Below are positions 11,923-23,589 of a stretch of 64,000 nucleotides of DNA, piece by piece. The position numbers and the translations under genes are program-made. This stretch comes from Isoetes taiwanensis. Taxonomy: Eukaryota; Streptophyta; Lycopodiopsida; Isoetales; Isoetaceae. The DNA lies in NCBI GenBank assembly GCA_021234155.1, contig JAJEKV010000021.1:12649760-12713759 (forward strand), in the 5' to 3' direction. How positions within the stretch are numbered: position 1 is the stretch's first letter; every line of letters starts with the position of its first letter. The notes under the pieces were generated by a model. It had not been told where the DNA came from. It saw nothing but the letters and a program-made list of their open reading frames with translations, and ran no database searches.

Positions 11923-12075
11923 TATTGTACTATCTTTCCGTAGTACTTTAAGGCCCTCATGAATTTTTGTGACTTATTTACTCACATCTGTTCACATCGA
12001 TTATTATTGTATTATCTTTCCGTAGTACTTTGAGGTCCTCATGCATTTTTGTGACTTATTTACTCACACCTATTC
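11923..12075. repeat. Tandem duplication, two units of about 82 bp
   Basis: Both units carry ATCTTTCCGTAGTACTTT and TTTTTGTGACTTATTTACTC with a few substitutions. No gene lies within. Flanking DNA between 11324 and 12740 holds no supported gene. Confidence 0.8.
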
Positions 12076-12740
12076 AATTTTGCGGCATATCATCTATCAA
12101 TCACACTCCATGTCTACCTTCGATGGGGACTCAAATATGATGTATCGAATCACTACTGCACTCATCTTTATCTTATGGTTTCTGAATTTCAAGAAACATA
12201 CTAAAGTAATGTCATTTCTTTGTTTGATTAGTTTTAACACACCTAAAATTAGTATGAAATAAGGGAGGATGTTGCCTTTATCGGAATGGTTATAACAAAG
12301 CAAAAGAAATAGTCATCTTATGTTGCATTAAAATTCTATTTCATTATATTATAATTTTTGGATAGATAGATAACAAAAGACTTAGTATCTATGGGTAGGT
12401 CACTGGACTAATACATGAGCAAGGGCATATATCCAAACCAAAAGAAAAACGGCATGGCGCCTAAATAAACAAGGGCATGAAGTCCAAAATATATAAAATG
12501 GGCATGAAACCCACAAAAATAGGGCTTTACATGAAGTAATGGTAGAAGAATAACAAATTTACTTATGGCAAAGCCAAATGCTTTAAAGCGAGTGAATGTC
12601 AAATGCCATTTTTTTTATTCATGCCTGCTTTACCGTACATATTTCCAGCCTTCATCTGTGATGACCATACGAGTATTATACTAGTAGTAATGATTGTACT
12701 AGCCCATGACCTATTGGTCTCCGTGGACGTTAAAAAAACT

Positions 12741-12762
12741 ATTCTATTCTATTCTATTCTAT
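12741..12762. repeat. Microsatellite (ATTCT)n
   Basis: Four ATTCT units lie in a row, preceded by a short A run. Confidence 0.85.
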
Positions 12763-13758
12763 AGCTATGGTCATCATATATACATATGCAGATTGAGTTG
12801 TGGCGGCAAGAGGGGAGGCAGGACATGCAGCTAGAGCAGGCAGAGCCAGAGTATGATTAGGAGCAGCAGGGGCTTTGATAGAAGGACTCTGAGAGTTCGC
12901 AACAGTGTTTAGCGGCTGAAAGATCCGCATTTTGCCTCGGATCAGTCAGGCAATCCCCTCTTGGAGGCCTATGTCCTTAACCTGCTATCAATTCTTACTT
13001 GCGAGGCTCTTAATTGTATGCTGGAGCGAGATCTTGATCAACATACATAGACTCAACTGCTTGCCCTGACATAATATAGCTCCTCATACTTGCGCATATG
13101 TGACCATGAATGTAACATAGCAGTCAGGGTGCTGAGCACCATGTCAGCTTGTCCTAACAATGTGTATGGGCATATGAAATATCATATGGGCAAGGACCAT
13201 CATCTGGAGGTGCCCAATGAGGTTCTTTTCTGCTTCTTCTGGTAGGCTATGTATCACCATAGTATGGCTGCTTCGTCTCAGCTCTTGATGCTCTTTGAAT
13301 CTCGGGTTAATGTTGACTGTCTCAGCAGGCACTGTGTGCTATCTATGAGGTGTGGGTTATGGTCTGCATTGGAGTTGCGGTGGCATGTATTGGCGTGATG
13401 ATTGCAGGCCTGTCTGGACTGACATCACATGGGCATTTGAACATGTGGGGCCGTCGCTGTAGCATGTGAAGTGGCCTCTCCCTCCCAAATCTAGGAGCTT
13501 AGCTCCTGCTGGAATTGTTTTTGCAGTGCTAATTCAGTCATGCACTGCTGCAGTTGCTCATGAGCATCTGCATGGAGGCCCTTATCCTATTTGGCGACGG
13601 TTGCCCATAGCTCTTGCACATCCAGATCCAGAGCAATAGTGTTGTGCTCCAATTTTTGTATTATTCATGACTCTAAGATGCAGGTAAAATGCTTTGTACT
13701 TTAACTTTAGTTGTTTGAGCTAATTTTTATGACTATTCTTGAATTTTGTATTGTGCAG
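12763..13758 (-). other. Possible retrotransposon gag relic; no intact gene
   Basis: Base composition is less AT-rich than the flanks. On the minus strand, short peptides with glutamine-rich coil character occur (for example a QQCMTELALQKQFQQEL-like stretch near 13500-13560). Stops are frequent and no domain is identifiable. Confidence 0.25.
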
Positions 13759-14067
13759 GTTATCGAAGGCCAAGCTTCGGATTTTGCCTCACTAGGATCT
13801 GCAATGCATAAAAGTGTGTGTTTAGTTGCATTGGGGAAAGAGAGATTGGATGAGGTTACACCTTTCGAGATCTTAAATTTCTGCAGCAACTCCAAACGAG
13901 AAAATAGCAATTTATTTCTTGCTCTTGCAAAGTCCAAAGCTAAGGGGTCAGATTTGTACAAGCAATTTGCTATGGCCTGCATTAAGACAAAGATTGTGGA
14001 GGTTACTAAGGAGGGATGGACATCTCGTACTTTTGATCAGACCACTTTGAAACTTGCTGCTACTTAG
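13759..14067 (+). CDS. Terminal exon of an unrecognised plant gene
   Basis: A pyrimidine-rich stretch ending TTGTGCAG precedes 13759. The frame then runs 102 codons to a stop at 14067, starting VIEGQASDFASLGSAMHK and including the well-ordered stretch DLYKQFAMACIKTKIVEVTK. Composition looks like a soluble helical protein. It is not recognised as any family. Codon use is normal and there is no damage, so a real last exon, or a captured piece of one, is plausible. The stop lies in the first of two TTGCTGCTACTTAGGATGAT copies (14052-14092). Confidence 0.45.
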   Translation, partial: VIEGQASDFASLGSAMHKSVCLVALGKERLDEVTPFEILNFCSNSKRENSNLFLALAKSKAKGSDLYKQFAMACIKTKIVEVTKEGWTSRTFDQTTLKLAAT

Positions 14068-14412
14068 GATGATTTGCTGCTACTTAGGATGATTTGCTTC
14101 TCCTTACTTTTTTGTTGTTAATTGTGGATGTTTTAATGCTACTGGAGGCACGCTGTGGACCTCTCTTGTTATTTTGGCGCTTGTGGGCCCAAAGCTTTCT
14201 GCATATGGAAGAAAATACCCTTAAGAATGTTCAGTTTGAGTTCTTAAAATGGCTGTAAGCAATATCTATGCTTAATTGTTTGGTCTATTTTGTTGTCAAT
14301 TTTTTCTACTTATTTGTGAAACCTCATGACTGGCAAAAGGAAAGGAGAAATGAAATTATATAATCTAGAACGTAATCCTTTATTTTCTGTCTTCTGAATA
14401 CATTCTCAATAG

Positions 14413-14563
14413 CAGATTAGCAGGAACTTGAGCCGGATTCATGGACTGCGAGAATTAGTTGAAGCTGGAGAAGCTCTGGATGGGCAAGGAAATTGTATAA
14501 CCAGAAATAATGCTTATGGCCTTTCTGCAGCTTGTGAGAACATAAATGATCTCAATTCTACCA
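14413..14563 (+). CDS. Exon-like segment (unrecognised)
   Basis: AG precedes an open stretch of about 50 codons (ISRNLSRIHGLRELVEAGEA then GQGNCITRNNAYGLSAAC), followed by a good donor (CCAG|GTGAGT at about 14563). It lies downstream of a stop codon, so it would belong to another transcript or to a 3' UTR. Protein family unknown. Confidence 0.3.
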
Positions 14564-15059
14564 GGTGAGTTTGATTTTTTATGACTCTTACAGAACTCTG
14601 TTTGATTGCTGTATTGGCTATCATCTCATTAGTTTGTTGCAATATCATGGGCATTGCAATCATTCATGTTCTTTCTTGTTCTGTACTTGATCTGCCAGGT
14701 CGCAAGAAAGGACTTTGCATCTGTTATATAACAAATTGGTCTGCATTGTAATCTCTAAACATCACCTACATCCTCTGCAGCTAATGCATAGAACCTGTTC
14801 GCAATGACTTTTCGGATGCCATTTATGATCTATAGCATGAGAAACTGCACCATGATTCTTGCACTGCGACTCGCATGAAACCAACAAAGCGCCATAGATA
14901 GGCTTCTCATTCATCTCAGCAGATTTTCTACAATGGTGGGATGTTGGATAGCGCACACATGCGAACTACCCACCTAAAAATAAAGGGAAAATCCAATTAT
15001 ATCATTTGGACCCCAAAACAAATACAATGCTAATAGATGAGTGGTTGATGTACCGCCGA

Positions 15060-15250
15060 AAGCTTATCAGGGATTAAAAACCCAGCCCTTTCGGTTTTCG
15101 AGGAAAAACCCTAGTGATAAAGCCTTCGCAAGGGGGGCTTAGACAAACGTAAGGCATAGAATCGCTCCCAAAACCAGCATGGAGAAGTCGAAACGGATGG
15201 CGTTCGCCAACCTGTACCTGCACATCACCAACAACAAACGAGAAACATAC
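15060..15250 (+). other. Possible gene start with ACCCTAG motif
   Basis: A GC-richer stretch with AAAAACCCTAG, a telo-box-like motif often near plant translation-gene starts, is followed by an ATG at 15179 opening MEKSKRMAFANLYLHITNN. The frame then runs into repeat DNA. No homology recognised; listed because the composition shift is abrupt. Confidence 0.2.
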
Positions 15251-15366
15251 CAAAGAATAGCATCACCCAGTGGGTGGAAAAAAAGCATCACCCACCGGGT
15301 GGAAAAACATGATAAAACAGAACTTGTACAAAATATAATAAACAAAGAAGGGGGGGAGGGTGGGTT

Positions 15367-15942
15367 CAAAGAGAATAAGGTACTGCTGAGAGAAGAGGAA
15401 GCGCCGATGAAACGTCGATGAAGAACTCTGCAATAAGTAGCAAACGCCCAACCCGATGAACGGCCCAAACGATAATGCGATGCATGCATGCGACGATGTA
15501 TGCAATGCATGCATGCTCGCCTTTGAGCAAAGAATGCCGATTCGCCACGCCGAATCGACGACATTCTTGCACCGCGACCGCATGAAACCAACAAAGCCCC
15601 AATACCAAAGGACTTCCTTAACAAACTAGGATCGAGGACGAAGGTCACAGGATGAAGGCTAAAGGCCGGAAAGGACAGCAGGAAAGCAACGCCAAATTGG
15701 CCAAACCAGGCAGGAAGAAGCCCCTCCCCTGCCTGGAAACAAATCAAAGAGAATAAGGTACTGCTGAGAGAAGAGGAAGCGCCGATGAAACGTCGATGAA
15801 GAACTCTGCAATAAGTAGCAAACGCCCAACCTGATGAACGGCCCAAAACGCATGCGATGCATGCATGCGACGCATGCAATGCATGCATGCTCGTCTTGAG
15901 CAAGAATGCCGATTCGCTACGCGAATCGACGACATTGTCATA
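15367..15942. repeat. Tandem duplication, period about 378 bp, with nested GCATGCATG palindromes
   Basis: Segments 15367-15586 and 15745-15942 are nearly identical and share GAATAAGGTACTGCTGAGAG, ACGTCGATGAAGAACTCTGC and ATGCCGATTCG...CGAATCGACGACATT. Each contains several GATGCATGCATGCGA palindromes. On the minus strand they give open frames (15139-15903) that owe their length to the duplication. A related short piece with CATGAAACCAACAAAG occurs at 14876-14891. Confidence 0.85.
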
Positions 15943-17919
15943 ATACAGTTAGTACGTCCCTAGCCCCTAAATCTTCATATAAATGAGCTAGCCAAAGCAT
16001 TTCTTAGACTGCTGTGCTCAAAGCTTTAAGTTCGGCTTCAGTAGTGCTTAGACTGCAAGTTGTTTGTTTCTTGGACACATGCACACAGGGGCATTTTGAT
16101 CATTTAATAAAATACAGTGATATTTTGACAATACAGATTTTCCTTCTTTTTATTGCAGGATTTTTCCATAAATCAAACATAGGTCATACAACAGGAATAT
16201 ATAATGGAAGACATGGCTAGGATGGAAAATCACAAGTAATCTCCCTTATTGGAAGAGACTGTCACAAAAGATTGCATACCAGGTCCACGAAGAAGAAACT
16301 TCCCAACAACTTTACAGACCATGGGCTTGGAATGCATGCATTATGCATGTGTAATACTGCAGCGGTGCAACTTGTAGCAGTAAAACGGTGATCCGTGCTA
16401 GCCCAACCCTACTGTTCAGATCGACCTTACCAATCTGCAGCAAACGTATTAGAGCATTAGAGCATTAAGGACCTCACTACTAGGCGAAAGACAATTGAAG
16501 AATTTATCAATAAAATTAGCAATATTGCACCTGCATTTGCAAGAGAAATGGCTGGGGGAATATCTCTCTAATATTGCAGGTATTTATGTGTAAATGTTTA
16601 TCTCAATTCGAAGGCATTTTCCTTTATGGTATCTTAATTGCCTGTTCATCAGAGAGATATGTTCCACTCCTCGAAAAACTTATTAGAAGGATATATGCGG
16701 AATAGCGGAATGCACAGATGGGGAATAATTGTCCAAACGATGTTTTATTCTGCTCTTATATTTTAGGTGCTCGTTGTAGCTGCCATGTGACAGAGCCGAT
16801 GAAGAAGAATGATAATGTGTTTACTCCAAGCAGGAGGGTATTGTTGGGGAATAAATCTATACATAATGTTCATCCATAAAAAACTGACAACTCAAGTATA
16901 CTATTTCCAGATTATGGAAAGAGGTGTATGCCTGATATTATTGTACTTTTATATCAAAATTCAATGGAAAAAAAATTGAGCATCTTGGTCTTCTGTAGTC
17001 TTTGCTTTTGTAATCAAAATACCGAAAATATCGATAATAAGCAAATTTGGATAAACCATATGCTGAAATAGTACTAATTAATTAGGAGACATCACAATTT
17101 AGAATCATGTAAAAAAAATCATGAACCCTCAAATTTTATTACGCTAATACATGAAGGTTGAATACTATGGTCTCTTATCATATTACCAAACTTGCCACAT
17201 GAAGCACAGTAAGGTTGATATCATAAAAAAAAAAACACACTAGTTTTTGACATTATCGTGGAAGAAAAATCATACTGGTATATCTAAACCAAGCATAGTT
17301 TTATTGATAATTAGTCACTATAAAATACCATAATAATTATACACTAAAATAAATAAATACTCATACTAAATATATAAATAATCATACTAAATATGCACGT
17401 AAAATTACAATGTCAATAAACCAAGGATAATAGATGTGATCAAATATCATTCCGATAAACGTGATAAATTAAGCAGTAGCACATATCATATATTCAAGTT
17501 GTTATAAATTATCATCTTTCAATACCATGTGAAGAAACACTATTCGTATGTCATGTTCCTAAACTGCATTGATGAACTATATGGTATAACTAGACATAAT
17601 TTGTAAACTTTTTGGCCCACATACCGGTATTGATTTTAGGAGTTGGTTTTTACTACGAAATCATTAGAAAAAGATCATACTAATTCAATTTTGGTGGCCT
17701 TGTGTTTCATTGCCAAAACTGACCGTGTAACTTGGTCTCTTAGGTAATTTTGCTATTCTGGACGATATGGCAAAGTCAAATTGCCATTTTGGAGCCTCTA
17801 TACTGTCCGAACGATGAAACACTTGGGTTTCTACACAGTCGCTCGCAGGATGCTTCGCAGTTTGATAAGTTTCCCCGGATCGATCTTGGATTTTTTTGCA
17901 CCTCTCGAAGCAGGGTCTC
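15943..17919. other. AT-rich intergenic DNA, no gene seen
   Basis: Several short ORFs exist but none shows a domain, splice support or coding composition. Most of 16950-17650 is strongly AT-rich. Confidence 0.45.
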
Positions 17920-18062
17920 ACGTGGCATGTTTGAGCCACCTTGGCATGTTGGAGCCCACGTGGCATGTTTAAGCCACCTTGGCATGTTAGTGCCCGCGTG
18001 GCATATTTGAGCCTAGGTGGCATGTTGGAGCCTAGGGGGCATGTTGGGCCGACGTGGCATGT
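17920..18062. repeat. Minisatellite, about 7.5 units of 18-20 bp
   Basis: Units follow the pattern GTGGCATGTTNGAGCCNAC, repeated head to tail with substitutions. Overlapping ORFs on both strands (17685-18023) are products of this repeat and are not called as genes. Confidence 0.9.
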
Positions 18063-20469
18063 AATCTTTGTGAAAAATTATGCAAAAAGGCATCAATTAC
18101 ATTAGGATCCCTAAAGCAAAATGAGGTAGTTGCACCCAGATCTAAATATCTCGAGCTTTGCTGATCTTGTTCAAATGATTTTTGGAGGAGCAACCAGAGA
18201 AAAGTTGTGGTGAGAAGTGGAAAAAATTTGACTCAATTTGGATCTTGAATGTATGAGAAAATCGGGTTCAAAGTTGGAAGAAAATTTGGCCAGGTACTTA
18301 TGACAAGCAATAGTTATGCTCCATATTAGCAAGAAAATGAGAATGGTTTCTGATGTTTGTATTGTAAAATCTAGGAAGAACAATGAGAATGATTTTGATA
18401 TGTACTTGATGTTCGTGTCTAAATTGATCCAATAAATAAGACGGTTATAAGATTCATCTCAAGATATTCCTAGTTAATAATAATAATCTTAGCACATCTC
18501 CACAAATTTGCTAGGCCTATATTGGAAAGTCGAATGCATGAAATACAAAGAGCAATGTACATTGAGAGCTTTATTGTTTGTAAGCTAATGTAAAAAGGAA
18601 GTGTATATATGTATGTTAACTAATAGACTCACAATTGACATTTCCAGCGCAAAGCATGTAGCATGTAATGTCCCTCACATTCATACTCACATTCACACCT
18701 CCCTTCTTTTTTAGCATCATGTCAAATGCAATTGCCACATTCTTTTCTCTAACCAACAATCAAACAATCAACCTTTCTAATTGTACTAAATCCCGGCAAC
18801 GCAGGGCACCATAACTAGTATTTGTAAGACTTTAAATCATTACACTTGTAAGATTTCAAGTTCTAGGTTCATTTTGTGTTAACATTGAGTGTGATGTCCT
18901 TGACCTTGAACCAATTTCAAAATTTTTGTAAAGCATGTCCACTTATTGTTAAAGGATCACACCTAAAAGACTTATGTAGTAGAACATAAAAAATCATATA
19001 TGTCACATTTACCCACGCTCTTTAGATTAGATACACACTAGAGTAGGATGCATTCTCCCCATGAGCAAAGGGTGACGGCCAGTCCAAAACATCAACTTAG
19101 TAAATTCACTTCATATGTGGCCAATTTGATATTTGCCAAATCTTTAAACCTCTAGGGCGTGGTCATTCCAAAATATTATACGGACTATGAACTTGTTGTG
19201 GTGGCCATTTAAACCATAGAATAATTTTATATTTCTAGGGTTATAACCAGCCCCTATACTGGCCAAGTGTAGTTGCCACTTCCAGAGAGCACTAAAAGTC
19301 CAACGATATTTCTAATAATATAGTATTTTTTTCTTCGGTTCGAATTTATTTTGATAAAATTTGCAATTTGCATATAGAATTTGTTCTTCATCATTCAATT
19401 CAAATCTGTTCTTCATTGTCCCAACTCAAATCAAGATTAGCTTCCATTTACCAAGTACTTGCAATATGGTTTTCAACGAAATTCATCCTACCAAATCCAT
19501 TTGCGCTTCTACCTATATTCAACATGTTTAATACATTCAAATGATCTTAAGTAATCTTAGTTAGAGAAGCATAGCATGTATTTGTTTGTGACAACTGCAT
19601 AGAGCATCATAGAAACTAGAGGTCGTCCACGTGGCTATCATCTTTACGTATTAGATGTATGTATGTGGCCAATTCAAAATTTTGTGAAAATATTAGCTCC
19701 ATGATTTTTCCATTCAAGTTACATCTTGGTAAAGATCAAAAAAGGGCCAGGGTAAACTACACTTAGCAAATTATCCAAAGTAAGTAGTGGCCAATATTTT
19801 ACACCCCACCAAATATACAGGGAGGCCCATACAACGAGCATTTTGTTCTTCGACCAGACAATAGCCTTGGCTCAAGCGAATACAAAAAACTAGGAGCAGG
19901 GGTGGAGGAGATGCCGCTATAGCGCCATAGCCCGACTTCCACCTGCAAAGAAAAATGGCACAAAAAAAGAGGAGCAAAAATTGCTCCAAATTTTTATGTT
20001 GTCAAGGTATGTCCATCGACCCAACTTTCCGATGGGCTGGTGATCCATGCATGACTGTTAGTAGTCGCAGGGTCCACTAACCACACCGGAAAGTGACCGA
20101 TGGGCATTAAACCCATACAAGAGTGCAAATTGCCATATGTTTGGAGTACAATTTGTTGGAAAAGATTGACAACACTGCAAACCGAGGCTTCCAGTTATCT
20201 TTTATGCAATGAAGGAATGGTAAGAGAGTTTGCAAACTTCAGCATCGATAATGGCTTGATATAGCAACAAATAATTATCTTAGAAACATAATCCTAATTT
20301 ATTATTCGTATTAAGTTGGCTGAAGAAAGGAAGGGACGTACATGTACATCACATCACATGGGGAGACTTGCAGACTGCAGTCACTCTCTCGATGTACTAA
20401 TAACGAACCATACGAGCGTACATAATTACATGTAAAACTAGGTAAAGGAGCGCAGTATATATTGGACGG
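18063..20469. other. AT-rich intergenic DNA, no gene seen
   Basis: Nothing beyond short spurious ORFs could be supported. A more GC-rich stretch at 19750-20110 has no recognisable product. Confidence 0.45.
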
Positions 20470-20601
20470 CGACATGTTATAGCCACGGGCATATCCGTGA
20501 TATATCCGGGTCTTTGACATGTTATAGCCACGCCCAAAAAAAATTATACAACGTTTTTGTGGACTTAGCAGATTTTTTGCCATTTAAGGCTGGCTATAAC
20601 A
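20470..20601. repeat. Inverted and direct repeats of GACATGTTATAGCCACG
   Basis: GACATGTTATAGCCACG starts at about 20470 and again at 20516. Its reverse complement GGCTATAACATGTC is at 20588-20601, next to the 3' end of the minus-strand ORF. The arrangement could form a hairpin and may be an end of a small mobile element. Confidence 0.65.
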
Positions 20602-20647
20602 TGTCCACATCCGACATTTACCGCTATGGGTAAAACTATGGCAGGGC

Positions 20648-21262
20648 CTAGAGAGGTACGCTAAGGTAAGAACAACACAAGTAGACTTTAATATTTTCAA
20701 CACTAGGATCTCTTGGGCCGGGTGATTGTGCATCAGAGGTGGCTTTTGATTCTGCTGTGGAAGGGGGAGCTGTTGATGCTGCAGCAATTTGAGGAGCTTC
20801 TTGGGGTGTTGATTCTGCAACAACGACGGTTTTAAGAGCTGCTGACGTTGCAGCAGAAGACGAAAGCACCAGTACTGTTGATTCTGCAGGGGAAGGGCCA
20901 TCAGGGGCTGGTAATTCTGCAGCAGAAGGAGCATCAGGAGTTGGTAATTCTGCAGTGGAAGGGCCAGCAGGGGCTGGTAATTCTGCAGTGGAAGGGCCAT
21001 CGGGGGCTGGTAATTCTGCAGCAGGAGAGCCAACAGCGTCTGCACATTGTGCTTGCAAATGTGCAGACGCTGTTTGGCGAGTAGGAAAGCCTGAAGGAAA
21101 GCCCGGCGGCATGGCCGCGGTAATCCCACAACAATCTCCGCACCCGCAGCAAGAGCATACTCCTGCTTTCTGAAGCTTGAAGGCAATTTGGATTCCAACC
21201 TTTGCTACAACCTTTGCCACCTTGCCAATCTTTCTTACTTTCTCATCATTCTTAATATGCAT
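20648..21262 (-). CDS. Unrecognised protein with Cys-rich patch and Pro/Ala 11-residue repeats
   Basis: The frame is open from 21422 to 20648. The first in-frame ATG is at 21262, giving about 205 codons; a longer N-terminus could come from an upstream exon. Just upstream of and after this ATG lies a basic/amphipathic helix (KFAEKFARWVARK, then KIGKVAKVVAKVGIQIAFK), followed by a compact cysteine patch CSCCGCGDCCG. Then come four imperfect 11-residue repeats of AELPAPDGPST and a Ser/Ala/Pro-rich tail. The repeats are direct at the DNA level (about 20880-21030). No family recognised. A cell-wall, membrane or disordered protein is possible; a spurious ORF through a repeat cannot be excluded. Confidence 0.4.
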   Translation of the reverse strand: MHIKNDEKVRKIGKVAKVVAKVGIQIAFKLQKAGVCSCCGCGDCCGITAAMPPGFPSGFPTRQTASAHLQAQCADAVGSPAAELPAPDGPSTAELPAPAGPSTAELPTPDAPSAAELPAPDGPSPAESTVLVLSSSAATSAALKTVVVAESTPQEAPQIAAASTAPPSTAESKATSDAQSPGPRDPSVENIKVYLCCSYLSVPL

Positions 21263-21647
21263 TTTCCTTGCAACCCACCTTGCAAATTTTTCTGCAAACT
21301 TCGCTGCAACAGACTCAATAACATTCTCCTCGCCATTAGCGGGTTCTGATGGTGCTAAATTAGCACCATCGAGAACCAGCGGAGTATTCAATACATTTGT
21401 TATCACTTCCGAACATGGCCGTTAAATGCGGCTTCTATGGCAGTTTAAATGCCCAGCGTTCATTTTATAGCACTACCTTGCTTAAGTTATAACAATCACT
21501 GTTTTCTATTTGACATTTTACATCCTAAGTGCAAGCCTGAAGCCCGGTGTCATCTGAGCAGGTTTGATTCTGCAGACAGTGCATTTGACGCCTTCAGTCT
21601 TTCTGTTCAAAACGAGCATTTGCATGCAACAGTGCCTAATTTAAGTA

Positions 21648-21766
21648 ATAGGAAACCGCCACGGGGAGGAGTTTCCGTGGCGGAAACTTTCAGGCGGCGC
21701 CGCTGGCGGGCGGAGCCGCTGAAAGTGGTGCGCCGCTGAAAGTTTCCGCCGCGAAACTTCCAACGC
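21648..21766. repeat. GC-rich self-complementary block beside a TIR element
   Basis: Words such as AAACCGCCACGG / CCGTGGCGGAAACTTTC and GGCGGCGCCGC / GCCGCTGAAAG occur in both orientations within about 120 bp. Strong stem-loops are expected. It lies directly outside the TIR of the element starting at 21781. Confidence 0.6.
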
Positions 21767-21780
21767 GGGCGGTTCGCTTA

Positions 21781-22794
21781 CGTAAACAACCGGGGAGGGC
21801 TTTTTTCCCGAGGTGGGCTGGCCGTACGCCTACGTGGGTTTTTTTGATGAATTGTCGTGTGTTTCTTTTGGTATGTAAGTTACGGCGATGGCGTAACTCC
21901 GGCGGGTCGAAAGTCGTTTTTCGAGGCGCTCTTGTGGCTTTCGCCTCGGCGTGTAGTTTTGACAAAGATGGCGCCATCCCCTTAGCTTCATTTTGATCTG
22001 GATTTTTCCCGGATTTGGAGCCGATTTTGATGCCGTGTGTTATGTTTTTGACTTGGGCGAGTTCTTGTGAGTTCTTGCGAGTTTATGCGATTGGCGGATC
22101 GTCCTTAGGTTCAAGTTTTTCTGGATTTGAAGGAGTTCTGGCGAGTTCTTAGGACGAGTTCTTGGGACGAGTTCTTGAGAGTTCTGGAGTTCTTGGGACG
22201 AGTTCTTGGGAGTTCTTGACGAGTTCTTGGTAATTTTTTTAGCTTTTAGTTTTCTTTATAAATTTCTAACATTTTATTGTTTATTTGTTGCGATTAAGAC
22301 GGTATGGCGGGGTCGCAGCTACCCCGAGGAGCTGGTTTTCTCGTCGGGATCGAGGCCTTTGATCCTCTTTGCAGGGTTTGGAGTCTTCTTTAAACAGAGA
22401 TGGTTTTGAGGTGTCTGGGTGATTCAAAGCTTTCTGCTCTTTCAAAGCTTTCTGCTAGCGGAGCCCCTTTCTGCTCTTCTTTTCAAAGCTTTGAAGGTTT
22501 TTTCAGGATGGGGAGCGCTACCAAGAGCTCTGTTTTTTCAGGAAGGGGAGCTGTGCTTTTCAAAGCTCTCGCCTGCTGTTTTATATCCGATAAGGGAGCT
22601 TAGGATCGCATTGTATAGTTGTAATGTAATGGGATGGTTTCGAATTTTTGGATTGTAATGAAATTTTGGATTGTAATGAATAGTTTTACGAATGTAACCA
22701 ATAGTGGCGGCTTAAGCCCCGCCAACAACAAAAGTTTCCCAGACGAAACAAAAAGCGGGAATCGGGAGGAAAAAAGCCCTCCCGTTGTTTTACG
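21781..22794. mobile_element. PIF/Harbinger-like non-autonomous TIR element, split by Ty3 element B
   Basis: The left end CGTAAACAACCGGGGAGGGC and the right end read in reverse, CGTAAAACAACGGGAGGGC, match over about 28 bp apart from small gaps. TTA stands at 21778-21780 on the left. On the right, the sequence after removing element B and its duplicated TACGT also continues with TTA (33891-33893). A 3-bp TTA duplication with TIRs is the PIF/Harbinger signature. No transposase is encoded inside. The GC-rich interior repeats GAGTTCTTG phrases (22055-22235) and CAAAGCTTT words (22425-22570). Confidence 0.7.
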
Positions 22795-22795
22795 T

Positions 22796-23377
22796 TGTTA
22801 GTCTGTGCCTCCAGTACGGGACTATTCATGCATCGTCGGACCAGGTCAAGCTCAAAGATCCTCGGTCAACCCGGGTCAGACATCCAAGCCTCCACGAAGA
22901 CTAAGCGGCGAGGCCCGCCTTGATCAAAGCCTTTGGTACGTCCAAGAGGCGCCCTTTCAAGACAAGTGGCGGCGAATCCACACCGCGTCGGCGTCGGCGT
23001 GATTCTAGGCACTTCAAGAGGCACCGCCAACATTCCTGCAAATCAGGCCTCCTTCCAGGAGTCGGCACCGAGATCAGTCAGAGTGTCTATATTGGGCCCA
23101 AGGCCATTGTACTATATATATGAGTAGAGTTAGCTCATAAGTTTTTTGAGATGAGTTTTGAGTCTTGTCTCCTTTCAGTTTTCTCTCTATTGCGAGAGCT
23201 CATGTATTTTCATCATTGATATCAAGGAAGCTTATCATCTTTCTCTCATTTGTTCTGTTCTCTTCTTTTCCTTCTCTTTCAACCAAATCCAGCGTGACAT
23301 AGTCCCCGGACTCTCTGTTAGATCCACGGGTCCTCCACGCAGGGTGTCTTCCGAGAGTTCGAACCGGACCCCAAAAC
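22796..23377 (+). repeat. 5' LTR of element B
   Basis: It aligns along its length with 33285-33886, with several small deletions. It contains ACTATATATATGAG at about 23110, a TATA-like element, followed by TTTTGAGTCTTGTCTCC, the probable transcription start region. The 3' end is set by comparison with the other LTR. Confidence 0.88.
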
Positions 23378-23589
23378 TTTGTCGCATTTTTGCTAATTAC
23401 GATTTTCTCCTACTTTCTTACATGCGCCATATGCGTAAAGTAATTTCCGCCCGGAAGAACTCCTTTTCTCGAACGGCATCTCGCTTGGGCGCCATCGGCG
23501 TCGGAAGCTGTTACGCGACATGTATGGATCTGCTTATGACATAGAGGAGGCCATCTTGGTCTAGGGCTCGGTCCGCGCCACCCACCCTC

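Noticed and set aside
15139-15903. 254-codon minus-strand ORF
   Set aside because: Its length comes from a duplicated, palindrome-rich segment read through twice; several frames are open there and none has protein-like composition.
17685-18023. ORFs on both strands across the minisatellite
   Set aside because: Units of about 19 bp keep several frames open by chance.
20584-21198. 204-codon minus-strand ORF rich in LLLQNYQPLMALP repeats
   Set aside because: It is an alternative frame of the AELPAPDGPST repeat; the frame at 20648 has the more protein-like N-terminal part.
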